Source of the DNA: Ypsolopha sequella
Lineage: Eukaryota; Arthropoda; Insecta; Lepidoptera; Ypsolophidae
Direction: 5' to 3'
DNA: 64,000 nucleotides
Assembly (NCBI GenBank): GCA_934047225.1
Contig: OW204012.1
Location: forward strand, 10,354,001 to 10,418,000
Under the pieces are notes generated by a model. That model ran no database searches, had not been told where the DNA came from, and worked only from the letters and a program-made list of their open reading frames with translations. Positions 34,901 through 43,629 of the stretch are shown piece after piece (position 1 is the stretch's first letter; the number at the start of each line of letters is the position of its first letter). A program made the position numbers and the translations under genes.

Positions 34901-37900
34901 GCCGAGCCGACCTGCAGCTTATGCTTCGTCTTCGGCTTGGGCGGCTCGAACGGGCAGGTTAGGATCGCGAGCTTAACGTCCTGGAAATTAAGTTTAATTT
35001 TATACGTAACTGTCAGAATTGGTCGCTAATAAATTATTTTGTCAAACATCAGGGGGTCTACCGCCTATCTCGGTGATGGTCATTATTTTGACGGTTGAAG
35101 ACAAAAACTGCGTTCAGTTTGATCATCGGGTGACGCCCGCCTAACATGCCAACTGTTTTGAACGCGTTGAATTTGCATGTTATTCTGCTGTCAGATTCTT
35201 GCGTTGGTAGTAAAGTTCGTTAATTATATTCATTTCGATTACCACCGGAAATACGCGGTAAAACCGCGGGCCCTTTTTGGTTGTCATTTTTCTTAAATTC
35301 ATTATTTATATGGCAACACCCAGTGGCGCATTTTAAGATTTAGCATCCTGGGCCCGTAAGGTTTGTCGCCTCATAAAATAACGAAAAAAAGCAAAAATAT
35401 TTAAATTAGGTATAACATAAAATCCAATTAATGAAAAAAAAAAATACTAAAAAGGCCATACAAAGAAATACTGAAATAAAATCTGACGGCCAAATTGGTT
35501 ACCAAAGTCTTCAATGACACTGTCATAATTAGCAAATGCTGTCAAGTCAGCTTCTATAGGTATTAAGAAATGAGCGTTTTTCTCGTTGTTTTTTTCTTCT
35601 TAGTTCTTAGCTTTCCTCCAGATGGCGCTGTCCATATCACCATAAATAAAATGTGTTTCGTAGCAATCAATGTCAAAGTGGTTTTTCGATTGTTTGGAAT
35701 CGGTGAATTTTGTTTTTGATTCTGTTGCTAAAGAATACGACAGTGCCATCTAGGAATCTTATTTAACACTAAATTTGACATAAGCAGCCTGCCGCCCCAG
35801 GCCATGGCCTTGGGTAAATTTGACATAAGCAGCCTGCCGCCCCAGGCCATGGCCTTGGGTAAATTTGACATAAGCAGCTTGCCGCCCCAGGCCATGGCCT
35901 TGGGTAAATTTGACATAAGCAGCCTGCCGCCCCAGGCCATGGCCTTGGGTAAATTTGACATAAGCAGCTTGCCGCCCCAGGCCATGGCCTTGGGTAAATT
36001 TGACATAAGCAGCCTGCCGCCCCAGGCCATGGCCTTGGGTAAATTTGACATAAGCAGCCTGCCGCCCCAGGCCATGGCCTTGGGTAAATTTGACATAAGC
36101 AGCCTGCCGCCCCAGGCCATGGCCTTGGGTAAATACGCCACTGGCAACACCATACGGTACAGTTTGGGTGCTTACCTTGAGTACTTTGGGCATCTGCGGA
36201 TGGCTCATTGTCTTGTCGATGACGACGCCGCGCACCAGGCACGAGTCCTCCATGCGACCTCCGACCTTGCCTTCGACCTTGATCAGCTCGAAGTTCACGT
36301 CGCGCTTCTCCAGGTCTGCCACTGAGAGGATCGCCTGCGGAGTGACATTTTATTGTATTGTACTATAACGAAAAAAAAAACGCATCTATGGGCTTGAAGG
36401 ATTACGCTATTAATCTCAAGTTCTTAAGTTAATAGTTCTTAAGGTGGTATAGCGATCTGCCAAAAGCATTCACCCTCAACTAAACCGAAGGCGATGAGAT
36501 TTAGGGTTACGCTACCAAAATAATAGGTCTTTACATATTAAATTGCCGAAACTTTCTTACAGATTCATGTGTTCATAATTCCTGCAATTCAATAGCTATT
36601 TCAATTATTTGATTTTTGTTTGAAAGTTGATTTCAAGGTTTTACATCTACGTATTCAATTTTGTTTTTATTTTCATTTTGATTATAAAAATTAAAAAAAT
36701 CTTCAAAAAACAGTTCGTCCTAAATGCCATCCCTTACCAAGATTCAGAATACTTTTTTACAGCAACACTTTTCAAAAATTAAATTATTGTTTATGTTAGA
36801 TTAATGTTGTCTCATTCATACACAAAAGAAATTACATAATTTAGATTTGTCATTCCTAAAAAAATGCAAAAATGTTAGTACTGAAAGTTTAGTTTCCTTC
36901 AAATTCTCTACACATTTTCCTTCGGTCAGCATGCTTCAGAAAGCTGTGTTGTGAGTCCATATTTGTGCCCAAGTACAGTGATGGGACTCACCACCCGTCA
37001 CGCTGGTACAGTGGAGATCACGTCAAGCTATACACTTGTAGCACTATATTAGCCCCTATAGTGAAGGATATAAGATAGGTACAAAGATGTGTATAGCTGG
37101 ATGTGATCTCTGCTGTACATATAGTCTTAAGTGAAATGTGGATGTACAAGTGTGGACTGTGACTTGCATTCCACAGTCCGTACTCAGTAACACCTGACAC
37201 CCCCTCGGGTATTCATGTTGTGACAATACATATATCTATGAAATCGGAGGCAAACTCACATCGACAGCCATCTCAGCCATCTGCCTGTGGCACTTGACCA
37301 CAACCTTGCTGCCCAGCGTAGTCATGGCAACCTTGATGAGGTTGTCCCTTGTTTCTTGGTTCACTGGAAACGCTTCGGAGATGGAGTCGAGTTGCTGCAG
37401 AGCTGCGGCCGCCGCCATCTCGAACCCATCAGCGATGCGGATCGGGTGGATGCCTTTGTCGATGAGGCTGGACGCTTGTTCCAGGAGGGCACCTGGTGGT
37501 GGAGTAAGTTCATTTTTAGATACAATGGGAAATGTCTAATACTGCTTTAAGGGAAGTCTGAAACCCATATATGAGATACTGTATAAAAATACACATTATC
37601 TAGATTTCTGTGTTACTTCATTTTTCATCATTCTCACTGCATCTAGAGTTGGATGATTTTAAGAACCCCTTGAATATTCCCCATAGTACAATACATGGGC
37701 ATATCCAGGTTTTTGTTTCGGGAAGCACTTCACCCGGAAAACGTCAAAGCAGGGGAAGGGTTGAAGAATGCCAAATTTTTCAAGTAACTGTCTTATATGC
37801 CTTAACCCATCCCATGTATCCAAACATCAAGTTTTCAAAACAATGCAATTTCAAAATTTGAAAATCATTGTGCATTGTTTGACAATCCATGGAAACTTGA

Positions 37901-39678
37901 CACTACCCAAACAAAATACAAAAAATAACTTACCAGCCAAAACAACAACCCCGGTGGTTCCATCACCAATCTCATCATCTTGACTTTGAGCTAGCTGCAC
38001 CATCAGCTTGCCGATCTGGTGTTCCACATCCATGAGCTTCAAGATAGTGGCTCCATCATTGGTGACTGTGACTTCTCCATCAGGAGACACCATCATCTTG
38101 TCAAGACCGCGCGGGCCCAGCGATGTGCGGAGGATGCCCGCTATCTGCCGGGCCGCTTCAATATGCGACTGGAATGTGGAAGATATAGACAGTTAAAACA
38201 AAACTATTAGAGAATTAACATATCTCTCACTGTAAATGTGTGCCTGAGCCTTCAGTATAGTTATATTCTATGTAAAAAAATTGTGGTTATAATATTAGCA
38301 TGATTAATTTTTTTTTATTTACTAACTTGTTTTACAGCTTTGGATAATAGTCTATTCAGCTAGCATGATTATTGACCCATTTATAGTAGTAACTAGTAAC
38401 TAGTGATTTGAGGAATTAATATTGGATTTATTTAGATTTTATTTTTTCCATGATACTGCCAACATGCAATTGGTTATGCTGAGGGTATATAGTAGCCCAT
38501 TAGACATGTCCTCCCAGTGTCGGGTGCCTTCAGAGCATATGCAACATATTTTTGGGTAGCACTCAAGACTTACCAAATGAAAACAGTGCAAAATTAAGTT
38601 ACCTACTGACAAGACTGACACATTCCAAATAATAACCAGTATGTAATATTCTGTATCTTTGGTTGCCAACTGAACCGGGTGCGTATCATTAAAAACACAG
38701 ATAAAAACAGAAATTTCAAAATTGCCTTTAGTGGGTATTGAACTATTAATGAACTATGGCGTTACTTCAAGTGCAAACATATCCTTAGACAATCGGAATT
38801 CGATAGTAAATTTATGTTTTTGATGATAGGCACCCAGTCCAGTTGGTAACTAGAGATACATAATAGGCCCACAGGTATTAGGTATTGCTCAAGCTTTTGT
38901 CTATATTTTATAGCAGAATATAAATTATTTAGAAGTTTTACATTTTTATAGGTTAAGAACACTTCAGACACAGCCAAGGAAGCTATCATAGTAAATCAAC
39001 AACTCATCCTGTGAGTTTTATAGATATAGCATCATCATCAGTGTCCATAAAAACTAAACTGTAGCTGATTCTGAAGCTTTTAATTTTAGTTTTACTCCTG
39101 TCAAAACTAAAATTATTTAAAAGTAATTTAACTTCTATTCCTAACGGTTGAGGAATATTTTGCTATAAATAAATTTTAGTTGTGACAGCACTAAAACTAA
39201 AATTAAGCCTTCAGAATCAAAGTTAATAAAGTTTAAAAAAATATTTTGGAGCAATCATGTGACTCATATGTACAACACCTGGTTTAAAAAGTATCAAAAA
39301 CACAACAAATAACAGCTATAAATTCTTTTTTTTTTACATAGTTAGCTAATACTAGTAAGAAATTACTATTAGAAATGCTTTTCCATTCATGAAAATAGAA
39401 AATTAAGAAAGTTTTTTAAGTATTTGTGGTCAGTGTTGATAGTGCAGGTTATAAAAATAAAGATTTATTAAATCGGGTATATAATCAAGTAGAATTTATA
39501 ATTAGTCTCTGGAGTAGGGACCTGAAGTAAATATCTCAGTGTAATGAAGAAAATAATTAATAAATATTACCTTCAAAGCATCGGTACCGGTGAGACGTTT
39601 TTGTCTCTCTTGATCACGTAAAATGATAAATGGTCGCCCATACTCATCAAAGGCTACAGAGCCTGGGAACATAGACAT
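25926..39678 (-). CDS. CCT5: T-complex protein 1 subunit epsilon (TRiC/CCT), complete
   Basis: One of the eight paralogous subunits of the cytosolic ATP-driven chaperonin that folds actin, tubulin and other proteins. Ten exons: 39678-39571, 38168-37934, 37492-37260, 36334-36176, 34980-34834, 30138-29931, 29082-28928, 27688-27534, 26825-26734, 26062-25926. Total 1629 nt, 542 residues plus stop; human CCT5 is 541. All introns are GT-AG and phases agree. The protein starts [16 protein letters not shown]. The equatorial ATP site shows NDGATILK and [12 protein letters not shown] (exon 2). The apical segment has [14 protein letters not shown] (exon 5) and [13 protein letters not shown] (exon 6). 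[15 protein letters not shown] and [11 protein letters not shown] (exon 8) are family signatures near the second ATP-contact region. Oddities: exon 5 heads a seven-donor tandem array, exon 7 is duplicated, and introns are packed with MITEs. ACTR6 lies 970 bp upstream on the same strand. Confidence 0.96.
27405..27465 (-). repeat. Fragment of dispersed repeat family G
   Basis: The reverse complement matches the part of 14350-14410 containing TTTTCTTACAGATTCATG. It lies in a CCT5 intron. Confidence 0.5.
27787..27995. repeat. Dispersed repeat family K copy 1
   Basis: Shares CAACTTTTACTATGGAG, CTACCCTTCCATACATTTCG and GGTTACACCTTTCTGTTACA with 56760-57017. Inverted blocks at the ends (AACAACTTTTA and TAAAAGTTGTT) suggest a MITE. 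Intronic. Confidence 0.65.
28051..28450 (+). mobile_element. 400 bp element family H copy 2
   Basis: Nearly identical to 16285-16690, including the internal AACACGAGCATAGCGAGTG palindrome. It sits in the intron after CCT5 exon 7. Confidence 0.82.
28735..28889 (-). pseudogene. Duplicate of CCT5 exon 7 without a usable acceptor
   Basis: 155 bp, almost identical to the functional exon at 28928-29082 and offset by 193 bp, so the duplication included flanking intron. At the 5' edge the functional copy has ATTCCCAG before CATTCGG. Here the same place reads ATTACCAA before CATTAGG, so the AG acceptor is gone. The donor (GTCTGTTGA) is unchanged. If both copies were spliced in, the insertion of 155 bp would break the frame, so loss of the acceptor protects the protein (inference). 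Confidence 0.85.
29192..29472 (+). mobile_element. SINE-like repeat with GTTCCGTACCCAAAGGG head
   Basis: Blocks in order: GTTCCGTACCCAAAGGGTAA, GACTCCGCTGTCCGTCTGTC, CATGAACCGTGATAGTTAGA, GCTCCCATACAACAGA, then GCGAGTGCGACTCGCACTTG and a T run. This order is a repeat very common in moths and butterflies (recalled). Relatives or pieces lie at 24606-24640, 51890-52480, 54350-54905 and 55515-56540. Confidence 0.7.
30235..30511 (-). pseudogene. Non-LTR retrotransposon RT C-terminal fragment
   Basis: The reverse frame is open and reads [49 protein letters not shown] and [11 protein letters not shown], then stops at 30235. This is the tail of a LINE reverse transcriptase, truncated at its 5' side. 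A family H element abuts it at 30527. It lies in the CCT5 intron between exons 5 and 6. Another copy is at 511-773. Confidence 0.75.
30527..30912 (-). mobile_element. 400 bp element family H copy 3
   Basis: Reverse-orientation copy of the elements at 16285 and 28051. The three copies are very similar, so the family was active fairly recently. Confidence 0.82.
31138..31828 (-). mobile_element. TIR element carrying a short recombinase-like frame
   Basis: TTTTTAATACAGTTGCGAAAA at the left pairs with the complement of TTTTTGAGCAACTGTATTAA at the right. On the reverse strand 31202-31336 encodes 44 residues ([18 protein letters not shown], then [15 protein letters not shown]). The second part looks like the first helix of the core-binding domain of phage-type tyrosine recombinases, as in Crypton-like insect genes. 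The catalytic domain is absent. The assignment rests on one short motif. Confidence 0.45.
32060..32275 (-). pseudogene. Non-LTR reverse transcriptase fragment with YADD motif
   Basis: The reverse strand reads [15 protein letters not shown], then [15 protein letters not shown], a stop, and [19 protein letters not shown] is the catalytic motif of the LINE reverse transcriptase palm, and the [12 protein letters not shown] block follows it in this protein class. Truncated on both sides. It is abutted at 32075 by the CCTGGATCCGCC end of another element. CCT5 intron. Confidence 0.75.
32330..32460 (+). pseudogene. Small LINE RT tail fragment
   Basis: The + strand reads [20 protein letters not shown] then AY, the same final block as at 30240-30300, but in the opposite orientation to the YADD fragment next to it. 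A few dozen codons only. Confidence 0.55.
32539..33203. mobile_element. MITE family C copy 3, interrupted
   Basis: The left end TAAACGTCTGTCGCTTAGC and right end GCGCTAAGCTACTGACGTTT match the family C termini. Compared with the intact copy at 18181-18562, about 290 bp is inserted between roughly 32870 and 33163. The inserted part includes the tRNA-like stretch at 33000-33075. Confidence 0.7.
33000..33075 (-). mobile_element. Possible tRNA-derived SINE head
   Basis: On the reverse strand TAGTCAGGTAGTGCGCC, then CTGTCATGTAAGCAGG, then AGGTCGTAGGATCATCC resembles a decayed tRNA with A-box, anticodon arm and B-box in order. It is too degenerate to be a working tRNA gene. A SINE origin is the most economical reading. 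Confidence 0.35.
33463..33690 (+). repeat. Dispersed repeat family L copy 1
   Basis: Matches 55203-55432 along most of its length (GAGAATTTTAGACATTAT, TGTCTCTGTCTGTCTACTCA, AAGTGACGTCACACGA). Inverted ends built on GTCACTTGAG and CTCAAGTGACGTC suggest a MITE. Confidence 0.65.
33876..34980 (-). repeat. CCT5 exon 5 and 141 bp tandem array of exon end plus splice donor
   Basis: Exon 5 proper is 34980-34834. From there leftward its last 96 bp plus 45 bp of intron repeat at exactly 141 bp to about 33876, 6.8 more units. Exon-like part: [16 protein letters not shown], then [16 protein letters not shown]. Intron-like part begins GTGAGTGAGG. Last exon bases before each donor: 34834, 34693, 34552, 34411, 34270, 34129, 33988; the 34129 donor is GTCAGT, the others GTGAGT. 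141 is divisible by three and the whole array is open, so use of any later donor adds n x 47 residues in the apical domain without changing frame into exon 6. Read-through ends at a stop near 33853. Copies are nearly identical; alternations such as GCTCACGG/GCTCGCGG mark sub-blocks. The native unit differs (KLQV instead of KMQF). Confidence 0.93.
35053..35273. mobile_element. MITE family F copy 2, diverged
   Basis: Ends GGGTCTACCGC and GCGGTAAAACCGCGGGCCC. The internal block GACGCCCGCCTAACATGCCA matches the copies at 14054 and 46008. CCT5 intron between exons 4 and 5. Confidence 0.6.
35570..35784. mobile_element. MITE family B copy 2, right end lost
   Basis: Starts ATGAGCGTTTTTCTCG and follows the other copies to AATTTGACATAAG. 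The expected final GAAAAACGCTCAT is absent and replaced by family J sequence. Confidence 0.78.
35771..36130. repeat. Minisatellite, eight exact 45 bp units
   Basis: Unit: AAATTTGACATAAG (MITE B end), then CAGCCTGCCGCCCCAGGCC, then ATGGCCTTGGGT (family J end). Eight units from 35771 to 36130 with a single C/T variant (CAGCTTG) in the third and fifth. 45 is a multiple of three, which leaves several frames open on both strands; these are not genes. It lies 46 bp from the donor of CCT5 exon 4 (exon end 36176). Confidence 0.93.
36540..36830. repeat. Dispersed repeat family G copy 2
   Basis: Matches 14310-14620 with many small differences. CCT5 intron between exons 3 and 4. Confidence 0.6.
37009..37117. 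mobile_element. Palindromic MITE family M copy 1
   Basis: ACAGTGGAGATCACGTCAAGC at the left is mirrored by GGATGTGATCTCTGCTGT at the right. A related copy is at 56624-56740. Confidence 0.65.
38654..38860. mobile_element. MITE family E copy
   Basis: Left end TATCTTTGGTTGCCAACTGA, right end CACCCAGTCCAGTTGGTAAC. The same internal CATATCCTTAGACAATCGG as the other copies. First CCT5 intron. Confidence 0.72.
39063..39220. mobile_element. MITE family A copy
   Basis: GCTGATTCTGAAGCTTTTAA at the left and AAGCCTTCAGAATCA at the right, with the inner CTGTCAAAAC / TTGTGACAG pair. First CCT5 intron. Confidence 0.8.
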
Positions 39679-40008
39679 TTTTCACCACAAAATCACGGCA
39701 CATATACCAGATGGAAATGGATTTTAATTTATTTTGGATAAAAAGCCATTCGACAAAACAAATGACTTCTCGTTCGAAGGAAAAAAACTGATTTTTTTTT
39801 TACCGCCCGTTGTTCGTGGTATGTTGCCATTCAGAAAAATAAAATAAGTGCCATCTGTTGACAAGTAGCAGTAACATTTGTTATAATATTTTATTTGCTA
39901 GATGACGGCACCATAGAGTATATTGAATACGGATGGCACCTCCTTAGAATAAGGAATCCTTATTCTAAGATTTCTAAGGGCACCTAACCATTTTCTATTT
40001 CATTTTAG

Positions 40009-40157
40009 AAAAACCTGGTATGGACCAAGCTTTTTTTTTAGCTATCGATAATCCAGCAAATGTTTTACGCTTTCTGCTACTTGTATTCTATTTAAAACAG
40101 GAGTCCAGTACAATAGAAAACCCATCTTTGGAATCCTTTCTGGAAATATATAAATAA
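40009..40157 (+). CDS. Unrecognised short exon-like frame
   Basis: Between CCT5 and ACTR6, on the opposite strand, TTTCATTTTAG (a good acceptor) precedes a frame with ATG at 40020. It runs 45 codons to TAA at 40155-40157 (MDQAFFLAIDNPANVLRFLL, then KQESSTIENPSLESFLEIYK). The composition looks protein-like: an amphipathic helix followed by an acidic tail. I cannot name it. It may be the last exon of a small gene starting near the CCT5 promoter, or a fossil. No upstream exon is obvious. Confidence 0.3.
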
Positions 40158-40240
40158 ATATTTAATGTTTATTTTAAGCATCTCAAGCTCTTTCCATTTC
40201 AATGAATATAAATAAAAATACAATTAATATTTCTATTTGA

Positions 40241-40537
40241 TTTACTGCCCAAAGAGATCAGTGTGTGTACCCCGAAAATGATAAACAAGTAATCCACATA
40301 TCACAATTTTTACACTACACATCATATAACATTGTTGATGGGTCTTCTGCGACAGCATGGTTACCATTTGATTACAGAACTTTTCTTATGGTTGATGAAC
40401 TTTTAATTTTTTCCTTTGTGTGTCTTGTTGAGAACACAGTATATCAAGATATTGTGCGTTATGAATCATTTTATTCATTCCTTGTTATTATTATATTACT
40501 AGAGGCATTTTACAGAATCTGTCAGTCAAAATCATAG
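40241..40537 (+). CDS. Unrecognised exon-like frame with hydrophobic segment
   Basis: An open + frame from 40241 to TAG at 40535-40537. There is no ATG at its start (first ATG near 40391), but CCCAAAG and AGATCAG could be acceptors. The translation contains YTSYNIVDGSSATAWLPFDY, then FSFVCLVENTVYQD, then SFLVIIILLEAFYRI. It looks like real coding sequence and is not a known repeat in this window. It ends 114 bp before the ACTR6 stop on the other strand. Function unknown; with 40009-40157 it may form one transcript. Confidence 0.3.
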   Translation, partial: FTAQRDQCVYPENDKQVIHISQFLHYTSYNIVDGSSATAWLPFDYRTFLMVDELLIFSFVCLVENTVYQDIVRYESFYSFLVIIILLEAFYRICQSKS

Positions 40538-40650
40538 CTCAAAGTACCTTTATAGCAATATTATGAGCCCTTCCATTTTTTAAATCACACCCAAGATTTT
40601 ACCGAGCAAAGAGATGTCTACTCAGACGACCTCCGTGCTCGTTTGCGCCG

Positions 40651-42242
40651 TTAAATATCGAACCTTTCGAATGTTAGAGCCTTTCCCTCTTCTTCATATT
40701 CCTCTTTCGTCACACAGAACGAATAGAAATCTGGATCACGAAACATTACTTTACCGCCTTCCCAAGCATATGTTACAGGGTTTTCCGCCATAGTGACATT
40801 GACATCGAAATGATCCAATGCTAATGCCCGGACTTCGTTGTAAACCCTGTCTCTAAAGCCAGAGAATAGGCAATTTCCACCATACAAAACAATGTTTTCT
40901 AGCAGGGACTCAATGTTTTCTTCTGGGCATGCTGCAATGCTGTGGAGAATGGCTTCTGGTATCCCCATTTGTGGGATTCCAACGTCAGAAGGATGGAACA
41001 GCAGTTCAGGAATGGAGAACCGCTCATTGTTCATGCGTAACGTTTGCTGTTCAAGGTCTTCATCTGGTTTGACAATGTCTCGGAGGTAACCCCGGCGGAT
41101 GGTTGTGTAGTCAGGGAGTACATAGTCTTTGACTATTGTGTTCTCTGGGCCTGGAATAAAAGTTAAGATTTTGAGTAGTAATATTGTGAGAGCTTTAAGC
41201 TCAGTATTATGACATTGGAAGCTTTAGATGTGCCAACTGAAGCCATGTTTTTATATAAAGAGACAGCTGCAGCTATCAGTATACAACTTGTTGTGTATCT
41301 CAGTTGTCGTTGTTTCGGTTGTGGCTGGTTGTTACTTACAGGTACTTGGATAAAATAGTTTGATTTTTTCTAAAGAATAAATAGTTCAATAAGATTTGTT
41401 ATGAGCAATGGTTGGGGTGTTTGAGGTGTTTGTTGTGGATAAGGGGGCACCATGGGAAAAAAAACCTAGAAAATTCTTGCTTGGGCGCTCTGACCTGAGC
41501 AATAAATAATTCTTGTTTTTATTAGCATAACTAAGAAATCAGCAACAAAATGCTTACCTTTTTTTTTAGCAATATCCATGTCACCCATAAAATTCTGAGA
41601 CACGAAACATGAATCTTCCTTCACTTGATTAATCACATAAGTCTCATCCATAACATTCAGCTGCCTGTATGACAAAATCTCTTTCAAATGATTTGTCAAC
41701 ACTTTACCACCAACGTCTATTCTCCTTATGCCTTCCCGGTACTTCTTACCTTTTATATATGGAACTATGTATGTAAAACTGTAACCCGTATCAACAACAA
41801 GTGTACATTCATTACTATGGGACTTCCTATAGTGATATTCGGCCAAATCTGTAGCATTTATTCTTAGTAACGATTGACATTCATATTCTTCAAAGAAAAT
41901 TTCAGTCAAAGCTTCCTGAATGGATGCAAAGTTATAAAGAGGCTCGGTAACAATCAAAGGAGTTTCGTTAAAGTTGACTGGACAGCATTCTTTGCTGAAT
42001 ATGTAGTCCCAGACAGTTTTCTGCGTGTCCCAGTTGATAAGGAATCCTTTCTGGAACGGAAGAATGTAGAAAAGGCCAGATGCGTCGCGGCACTCGTCTA
42101 TCTGAGAACCGATGAATGGACGACGTCGTTCCGACTTCGCTTTCATGATACAATTTGGCACAACCTTCGGCTCCATGGAGGAGAAGCCAGCCTTAGCGGT
42201 GTAAGCTCCATTATCCAGGATATAACAGGCTGTTTCAGTCAT
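40651..42242 (-). CDS. ACTR6: Actin-related protein 6, complete
   Basis: Nuclear actin-like subunit of the SWR1/SRCAP-type complex that exchanges H2A for H2A.Z; Arp6 has also been linked to heterochromatin in flies. Two exons, 42242-41558 and 41150-40651, total 1185 nt, 394 residues (human 396). The intron has donor GTAAGC and acceptor TTCCAG, phase 1. The frame stays open for five codons upstream of 42242, but the first in-frame ATG is at 42242 (MTETACYILDNGAYTAK). Family signatures: LDNGAYTAKAGFSS, SGLFYILPFQKG, VVDTGYSFTYIVPY, GGKVLTNHLKE, VMDETYVINQVKED, MGIPEAI, VTYAWEGGK and the C-terminal ERFDI. The internal region between NNERF and the next conserved block is close to the family length. 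The gene lies about 970 bp upstream of CCT5 in the same direction. Confidence 0.96.
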
Positions 42243-42839
42243 TTTTTTGGTCCGCAAATGAGGTTATGTCACCGGTAAACAAAAAGCATATTTTGCTCTC
42301 GCAGGTTTTGTATTGAGTTTATTAAACACTCTTTTCAAGAAGAATAGGTATATAATGTACTTAATGCAATTTTTATAAGTAGGTAATATATTTAAAGTTA
42401 ATCGTACAAATATGAGAAAAATAAATAATCCCGACAAAACATATATGTAGGTTCCGTTTCAAAACAAGGATTTTGCTTCTTTGTATTTAGCAGTGCATTC
42501 CGAGCAATGTCTCCATGTGAAAAATTTAGATTACCGTGTTGCTAGGGTTGAAAATACCGTGTTTTGAAACTAAATACAGCATGGATGTATACGTAAACTG
42601 GATTGAGCACTGAAGGATGTTACGCGTAGAAAAATAGACTCTATTTCATACAGTTAAAAGTTATTTTATTATGACACAACCAACTAGAGAAAACGTGCCG
42701 AGCGGGACAACACACAGTCGATGCCTGTGTCCTACTCGCACAGTTGCCATCACAAAAAAAACAAATTGCGATGGTAGGCTTGAGTTTTTCACGATTTAGT
42801 TTTTCAACGACTTTATAGTATTTAGCTTTTAGTAAATAC

Positions 42840-43520
42840 TTTTTTTTAACCGACTTGAAAAAAAGAGGAGGATCTCAATTCAACTGTATTTTTTTTGGGT
42901 ATGTTATTCCTTATCTCCGTCAATTCTGAACTGAATTGAATGATTCTTTTTTTGTTTGGAAAAATTTCCTTTGAGGTAGGTCCCATTTTAAGATTGACCA
43001 TGATCTGATGAAAGTTTTCAGAGATAGGCAGTGGAACGCCTCAGTAAGTAACAGCGTACCACTTGATATTAAGGAAATCGCTTTGTACTACGATGTTGAT
43101 CGCAGAGTATTACTTGGAAATTGTCAATCTTCCACCTGACCTTCGATCCTGGTCTTATTAAGTCATTACCATAGAACTCTTTAACGAATGAGAGCACTTA
43201 CCTCGAGATTGCGGCAATCACTTTGGTAGGGTGCTGATTGTCGGGCATTTCTTGGAAATTATCAGAATACCCACCTGACCTTCCATCCTGGCTTCACCAA
43301 CATAGAACTCCTTAACGGACGACAGCATACCACTCAAGATTAAGGCAATCGCTTTGTATTAGGATAGTGATTGCCGAGTACTACTTGTAAATTGTAATTT
43401 CTCCACCTGAACTTTGATCTTGGCCTCATTACCATAGAACTCCTCAACGGGTGACAGCACATAACTTGAGATTACGGCAATCAGTTTGTATTAGGGTGCT
43501 GATTACAGGGTATTTATTAA
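42840..43520. repeat. Dispersed repeat with four diverged tandem units
   Basis: Starts with an AACCGACTTGAAAAAAAG-type head common in insect repeats. From about 43030 to 43520 a unit near 125 bp recurs with divergence: GAACTC-TTAACG-, GACAGC-TACCACT, AAGGCAATCGCTTTGTA, TGATTG-CGAGTA, then CACCTGACCTT and GATCCTGG. Four copies can be followed. No open frame runs through. Confidence 0.6.
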
Positions 43521-43629
43521 ATATAGCCAATTATTACTTGTCCTTCGTTTTATATCAACAGCGCGTTTACAAGAACTATCCACATTACACAATTTGACCC
43601 GTCAACACTAAAAATGTAAAATAATAAAC

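Larger units (their letters stand above)
35323..36150. repeat. Family J repeat interrupted by MITE B and expanded
   Basis: The left piece (CAGTGGCGCATTTTAAG, 35323-35445) and right piece (CAGCCTGCCGCCCC to TAAATACGCCACTGG, ending 36142) are the two ends of a family J repeat, as in 22765-23127. Between them lies a family B MITE (35570-35784) lacking its right terminus, followed by the 45 bp array. Confidence 0.75.

Noticed and set aside
33875..35029. 384-codon open frame on the + strand
   Set aside because: It is the antisense of the CCT5 exon 5 array. Because the 141 bp period is divisible by three, both strands stay open. The - strand matches CCT5; this one matches nothing.
35728..36325. 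Several 140-190 codon frames on both strands
   Set aside because: All run through the 45 bp minisatellite, whose period is a multiple of three. They are periodic by-products, partly overlapping CCT5 exon 4 in wrong frames.
42243..42257. ACTR6 start five codons earlier
   Set aside because: The upstream codon is TTG, not ATG. The ATG at 42242 gives the family's normal N-terminus.
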